From an uncultured bacterium (GTDB lineage: Bacteria > Cyanobacteriota > Vampirovibrionia > Gastranaerophilales > Gastranaerophilaceae): a DNA stretch of 14,611 bases. Both the position numbers and the translations under genes were made by a program. The notes below the pieces were generated by a model. The model was not told the origin of the DNA, made no database searches, and worked only from the letters and a program-made list of their open reading frames with translations. Where the stretch lies: NCBI GenBank assembly GCA_902765655.1, contig CACXAK010000012.1, positions 1-14,611 of the forward strand, in the 5' to 3' direction. Positions within the stretch are counted from its first letter, which is position 1; every line of letters begins with the position of its first letter. This document shows positions 13,574 to 14,611 of the stretch, piece by piece.

Positions 13574-13596
13574 GGCTTTAAAAATAAGTTCAGATG

Positions 13597-13605
13597 TGTT
13601 ATAAT
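13597..13605 (+). promoter_or_regulatory. Extended -10 promoter of hpf
   Basis: TGTTATAAT is a perfect extended -10, with TTTAAA (13577-13582) 17 bases upstream as a fair -35 (four of six). The predicted first base is near 13612, about 27 bases ahead of the hpf ATG, so a frame opening earlier at 13594 would not be in the message. Confidence 0.6.
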
Positions 13606-13638
13606 TACAAAGCGACATGTGAAAAATCGGAGGTAATT

Positions 13639-13992
13639 ATGCACATTCATGTTAACGGTAAAAATATTGAAATTACCGATGCAATCAAAGCTTATGTAAA
13701 AGAAAAAATCGGCAAAGTGGCTGCTCGTTATGACCAAATTCAGGGGATAGACGTTGTTTTAACCGTCATAAAAAATCCGTCTGCTGAAGGTAAACATATT
13801 GCAGAACTCACATGCAAAACAAATTCAGGCACAATTCACAGTGAAGAAGCTGCTGAATCTATGTATGCAAGTATCGATTTGTTAGCTGATAAATTTGCAA
13901 GACAAATTACTAAATTCAAAGATAAAAATATAGCTTCAAGCAAAGAATCAATCCGCAACATAGCAGAAGTTGAAGAAGCAGAAGAAGCTTAG
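13639..13992 (+). CDS. hpf: Ribosome hibernation promoting factor, short form (HPF/RaiA family)
   Basis: A 117-residue protein of the HPF/YfiA family, which binds in the 30S decoding channel and silences ribosomes in stationary phase. It begins MHIHVNGKNIEITDAIKAYV and continues VKEKIGKVAARYDQIQGIDVVLTVIKN, HIAELTCKTNSGTIHSEE, and the second helix AAESMYASIDLLADKFARQITKFKDK, all in family order. The ATG at 13639 is chosen because GGAGG lies at 13629-13633, five bases away; a longer in-frame version from 13594 would start before the likely transcript. It lacks the C-terminal dimerisation domain of long HPF (about 180-200 residues) and instead ends in an acidic tail EVEEAEEA. Convergent with ferritin, sharing a terminator. 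In other bacteria both genes belong to slow-growth states, but a link here is only suggested by adjacency. Confidence 0.92.
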   Translation: MHIHVNGKNIEITDAIKAYVKEKIGKVAARYDQIQGIDVVLTVIKNPSAEGKHIAELTCKTNSGTIHSEEAAESMYASIDLLADKFARQITKFKDKNIASSKESIRNIAEVEEAEEA

Positions 13993-14011
13993 AATAATAA
14001 AATATAAAATT

Positions 14012-14042
14012 AAAAAGCGGGAATTTAAAATTCCCGCTTTTT
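14012..14042. terminator. Two-way Rho-independent terminator between hpf and ferritin
   Basis: AAAAAGCGGGAATTT (14012-14026) and AAATTCCCGCTTTTT (14028-14042) are perfect inverted copies around one central base; a real loop would use the inner A/T pairs. Both strands end in a T-run, so it should stop both hpf and the convergent ferritin gene. Confidence 0.9.
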
Positions 14043-14062
14043 GTTATGTAATTTTTAACAAT

Positions 14063-14575
14063 CTAACCAATTACAGGCGGATTGAATACTCTTGTTGCCA
14101 ATTCTTTATCAAGAGCCAAAATACCCTGCTTATCATCACCTATTAATTCTAATTTTGCAAGAACACCGCCTACACTTGCTTCCTCTTCAACCTGTTCTTT
14201 AATATACCAATTTAAAAAGATTAGTGCAGCTCTGTCTTTTACTTCATCCGCAACATCAGCCAAAGCATTTATTCTTGATGTTACATATTGTTCGTGTTCA
14301 AGCACATGTCTGAAGATTTCAACAGGAGTAGAACCTTTAATTTCCGGCTTATCAATTGCAAAAAGTTCGATACTTCCGCCGCGTTCAAGAACATAATCAT
14401 ACATCCCTTGCGCATGCGCTCTTTCTTCCTGCATCTGAATATCAAACCAGTTTACAAAACCGTCAAGATTCATTTCGGAAAATCTTGCTTTCATTGCCAT
14501 GTATAAATATTCCGAGAAATATTCCTTGTTGATCTGATCATTGAATGCTGCTTCCATTTTTTTGTCAATTGCCAT
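14063..14575 (-). CDS. ftnA: Non-heme bacterial ferritin (FtnA type)
   Basis: A 170-residue four-helix ferritin that oxidises Fe(II) and stores Fe(III) in a 24-subunit shell in the cytoplasm. The ferroxidase residues of the FtnA family are all present: Glu18 (INKEYFSEYLYM), Glu51 and His54 (MQEERAHAQGM), Glu95 (LEHEQYVTSRI), Gln128 and Glu131 (YIKEQVEEEAS). There is no heme-ligand methionine layout of bacterioferritin, and the length fits FtnA (about 165). GGAGG lies 7-8 bases before the ATG (14582-14586 on the complement), the strongest ribosome site in the window. The gene is convergent with hpf. The MAIDKKMEAAFNDQINKEY start is typical of anaerobe ferritins. Confidence 0.95.
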   Translation of the reverse strand: MAIDKKMEAAFNDQINKEYFSEYLYMAMKARFSEMNLDGFVNWFDIQMQEERAHAQGMYDYVLERGGSIELFAIDKPEIKGSTPVEIFRHVLEHEQYVTSRINALADVADEVKDRAALIFLNWYIKEQVEEEASVGGVLAKLELIGDDKQGILALDKELATRVFNPPVIG

Positions 14576-14593
14576 AATTTGCCTCCTTTTTAT

Positions 14594-14599
14594 ATTATA
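14594..14599 (-). promoter_or_regulatory. Possible -10 box of the ferritin gene at the window edge
   Basis: A minus-strand TATAAT lies just 8-13 bases ahead of GGAGG. Its -35 would fall past the right end of the window, so it cannot be judged. The first base would be near 14587, right at the ribosome site, so this may instead be a chance match with the true promoter further out. Confidence 0.3.
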
Positions 14600-14611
14600 A
14601 AGTATTCAAAT

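Noticed and set aside
13594..13638. 15-codon N-terminal extension of hpf
   Set aside because: The frame stays open, but GGAGG sits five bases before the ATG at 13639 and the likely transcript begins after 13594.

Overview
The window is AT-rich chromosomal DNA (roughly one third G+C by eye) from a bacterium with a Gram-negative-type gene set: MutL with an endonuclease site, non-mevalonate isoprenoid synthesis (IspE), a large soluble-type lytic transglycosylase, an MscS channel, a UbiE/MenG methyltransferase, a short HPF and a non-heme ferritin. Several lineage-type proteins of no known function (an 809-residue LysM protein, a secreted TPR protein, a 73-residue cysteine-rich protein) and the overall style fit the gut Vampirovibrionia/Melainabacteria (Gastranaerophilales-like). 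That placement is an inference from general familiarity, not a search result. No rRNA, tRNA, CRISPR array, transposase or integrase was seen.

Layout. Positions 1-1528 (+) hold the 3' part of mutL and then ispE, 2 bases apart, closed by a strong hairpin terminator. A GC-rich palindromic element sits in frame inside ispE. From 1586 to 6886 everything is on the minus strand. Read in transcription order this is a secreted TPR protein, a TPR-like cytoplasmic protein and a small PD-(D/E)XK nuclease with a probable Fe-S cluster (one likely operon), followed after a 312-base gap by the 809-residue LysM protein. From 6887 a divergent promoter region leads into two plus-strand genes of unknown function, the second with a look of a small beta-barrel. 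They converge on a small HAD phosphatase-like gene that is divergent from an XRE-type repressor; a pair of operator-like inverted repeats lies between those two. A 12-base degenerate tandem repeat separates the repressor from a minus-strand MscS channel. The channel is divergent from a lytic transglycosylase-ubiE/menG pair.

The most unusual part is 12302-13351. A lone N-terminal domain of a D-2-hydroxyacid dehydrogenase ends stop-to-stop against ubiE/menG. It is followed by about 650 bases without a protein gene. This stretch contains a well-formed candidate small RNA (12835-12993: a -10 box, an 11-bp closing stem starting at the predicted first base, a second bulged stem and an intrinsic terminator), a dense array of palindromes built from ACCATGT/ACATGGT arms (13058-13181), and a good promoter enclosed by an inverted repeat (13196-13250). 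That promoter should drive the 73-residue cysteine-rich protein. The window ends with hpf and ferritin, convergent on a shared two-way terminator.

Functional themes: envelope maintenance (transglycosylase, MscS, LysM protein, secreted TPR protein), stationary-phase and iron handling (HPF, ferritin), DNA repair (MutL, RecB-like nuclease) and a regulatory non-coding region of unknown role. All starts, promoters and RNA calls are from reading alone; no alignment, folding or database search was run.
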